Shown: positions 6,059 through 7,432 of the stretch, one piece after another
How the letters are laid out: each line of letters begins with the position of its first letter
Position numbering within the stretch: the first letter of the stretch is position 1
Source: PXAP01 sp046483315
Lineage (GTDB): Bacteria > Bacteroidota > Bacteroidia > Bacteroidales > PUMT01
Length of the DNA: 7,432 nucleotides
Direction: 5' to 3'
NCBI GenBank assembly: GCA_046483315.1
Contig: JAWODJ010000046.1
Span: forward strand, 1-7,432
Translations under genes and position numbers: made by a program
The notes under the pieces: model-generated
Databases searched by the model: none
Told to the model about the DNA's origin: nothing
Seen by the model: only the letters and a program-made list of their open reading frames with translations

Positions 6059-7432
6059 TTATTCCTTAACCAACACATGAAGATGGCCAACAGCAGTAAA
6101 GCCAAATTCATTAGTACGTTCAACCCTTACAACGTAGTGACCGGCGCCGGGAAATGAATGGACTGTTTTAGCATATTCTCCTTCATTCTGTGATTCACGC
6201 TGAACGACACCTGAATTAACAATTACCTTTTCAGATCCGTCACCAAAATCCCAAATCTCTTTACCTGTTTTACTTCCAAAAGTACGGACAAGGAAAGTTA
6301 CGGGATCCCCGGGTTTTATATTTAATGAAGGGTGATATACAGGATGTATTGTGGGAATTTGTTTTTCAGGGTTCTCCCTGTCGTATACCTGAATATATGT
6401 AAAATCATAATCCACATTCCCTTTTGAATCGGTCACTTTCAAGATTTCACTGTATTCTCCGGCCTTTTCGTACCTCCTCTTCAGGATAGCTCCTTTTGCC
6501 TTTGTGCCATCGGTAAATGTCCATTCATAAGAAACAATCTCACCCTTGAGACTTAACGATTTGGTGCCGTCAAGAGTGACTTCTTCTCCTGTCCATGCAA
6601 GCAGACGGGGACGTGCAACTGCAACTAAAGCAGGATCATATTTACTGACATATGCCTCCCAAAGATAGGGATAAGCATCTTCAACTTCCCAGGCAGATGT
6701 AACGGGATCTTTATAATGCACCCCAAAATGCAAGTGAACCCATCCTCCGCTGCCACCTTGTTTTCCCATAAAACCTAATGGCTGACCAATGCCGATTCTG
6801 GCTCCCGGGATGATCTCAGGTTCTATACTGTCGAGGTGACTGTAACGATAATACCATCCACGGCCATCAACAATCCAGATCACATCAGGCCTTACATCTC
6901 CGGGAAGATCTTCATAGCCTTCAAGAACTTTATTTTTTGAGGAAACAACCAGTCCGTCTGTTGCCGCGATTATCTCATCCATTCCCTCTGCGCCACCAAA
7001 ATCATGAGTTGGATGATAACCAGTATTTTCACTTTGCAGATTTTCAGCCCAACCTAAACCTGCCAGCTCATTCTGTGATTGCATCCTGCTTGCGAACCAG
7101 ATCTGTTTAAGAGGATATGAAAATGTTCCGGGCCGGATGTAAGGTGAGTCTTTTGGCCAAAGCCTGAACCGTGCATCACCCTGCAAGCCGTCTCCATGTC
7201 TGTAATAATTGGAAACTGTATGTTCTTTGAGGACAGGACAGTCAATCTTTATGTTTCCAACAGTAACCGGCAAATTGTAATTACCTGATCCTATTGTAAT
7301 AACTTCACCATTGACAGCGATCTTAACAGAAGCCGATCTTATGGCATTCCTCGGACTGTCACGGATGATATTAATATCCAGTAACTCCAGGATTACTTTC
7401 TCACCATTTATTAACTCAATTTCTTTTGATTC
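6059..7432 (-). CDS. M23-family metallopeptidase with two C-terminal PKD domains, 5' end outside window
   Basis: The frame is open from the right edge of the window (first residues ESKEIELINGEKVILEL), so the N-terminus and any signal peptide are missing; 457 codons are visible. An internal TTG at 7273 is not the real start. Counting from the edge, residues 1 to about 75 look like a beta-rich domain. An M23 (LytM-type) domain follows, with zinc-ligand motif HPTHD (H140, D144), AATDGLVVSS, RYSHL (H199) and WVHLHFGV (H233, H235). Two PKD domains lie at about 273-351 (YEWTFTDG, AGEYSEILKVTDSKGN) and 360-455 (EIWDFGDGS, GAGHYVVRVERTNEFG). M23 enzymes cut peptide bridges of peptidoglycan or act as inactive scaffolds; PKD modules are extracellular and mediate binding. 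An exported, cell-surface or periplasmic protein is expected. Catalytic ligands appear complete. The gene is not obviously linked to the repair cluster, lying 489 bases upstream of DUF72. Confidence 0.87.
   Translation of the reverse strand, partial: ESKEIELINGEKVILELLDINIIRDSPRNAIRSASVKIAVNGEVITIGSGNYNLPVTVGNIKIDCPVLKEHTVSNYYRHGDGLQGDARFRLWPKDSPYIRPGTFSYPLKQIWFASRMQSQNELAGLGWAENLQSENTGYHPTHDFGGAEGMDEIIAATDGLVVSSKNKVLEGYEDLPGDVRPDVIWIVDGRGWYYRYSHLDSIEPEIIPGARIGIGQPLGFMGKQGGSGGWVHLHFGVHYKDPVTSAWEVEDAYPYLWEAYVSKYDPALVAVARPRLLAWTGEEVTLDGTKSLSLKGEIVSYEWTFTDGTKAKGAILKRRYEKAGEYSEILKVTDSKGNVDYDFTYIQVYDRENPEKQIPTIHPVYHPSLNIKPGDPVTFLVRTFGSKTGKEIWDFGDGSEKVIVNSGVVQRESQNEGEYAKTVHSFPGAGHYVVRVERTNEFGFTAVGHLHVLVKE

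Noticed and set aside
7271..7273. TTG as the start codon of the M23 peptidase
   Set aside because: The same frame continues open and protein-like for 53 more codons to the window edge, so the true start is outside.

Overview
The window reads as bacterial chromosome with a single transcription direction: every convincing gene lies on the minus strand. The main block, in transcription order from right to left, is a DUF72 protein (5569-4838), a triple-BON-domain protein (4685-4020), a formamidopyrimidine/Nei-type DNA glycosylase (3971-3189), an NAD-dependent DNA ligase (3172-1118) and an archaeal-type phosphoglycerate mutase (1084-89). Gaps from the BON gene onward are only 48, 16 and 33 bases, so BON-mutM-ligA-apgM looks like one operon. 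A separate, 5'-incomplete M23 metallopeptidase with two PKD domains (7432-6059) sits upstream, across a 489-base gene-poor gap.

Host: NAD-dependent ligase and MutM argue for a bacterium. Almost none of the start codons has a Shine-Dalgarno match, and leaders are A/T-rich. That fits Bacteroidota and relatives, as do PKD-bearing surface proteins, but the phylum call is inference and could be wrong.

Functionally the cluster joins damaged-base excision (MutM) and nick sealing (LigA) with a BON protein and a DUF72 protein, two families often met in stress-response gene sets. I infer an accessory stress/DNA-repair locus rather than a core housekeeping one. A TATAAT box with a perfect CGGATATCCG palindrome at the -35 position precedes the BON gene. 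A second, diverged copy of the motif lies about 36 bases further upstream, so this operon may be controlled by a dedicated regulator.

The left edge is abnormal. The mutase matches its family through residue 318 and then stops matching abruptly, losing the C-terminal metal-binding TGDHS region. The following ~130 bases are A/T-rich and belong to something else, either an insertion, a rearrangement or an assembly junction. A second damaged piece, a plus-strand gene remnant, lies at about 5833-6042. I saw no RNA gene, CRISPR array or recognisable complete mobile element.
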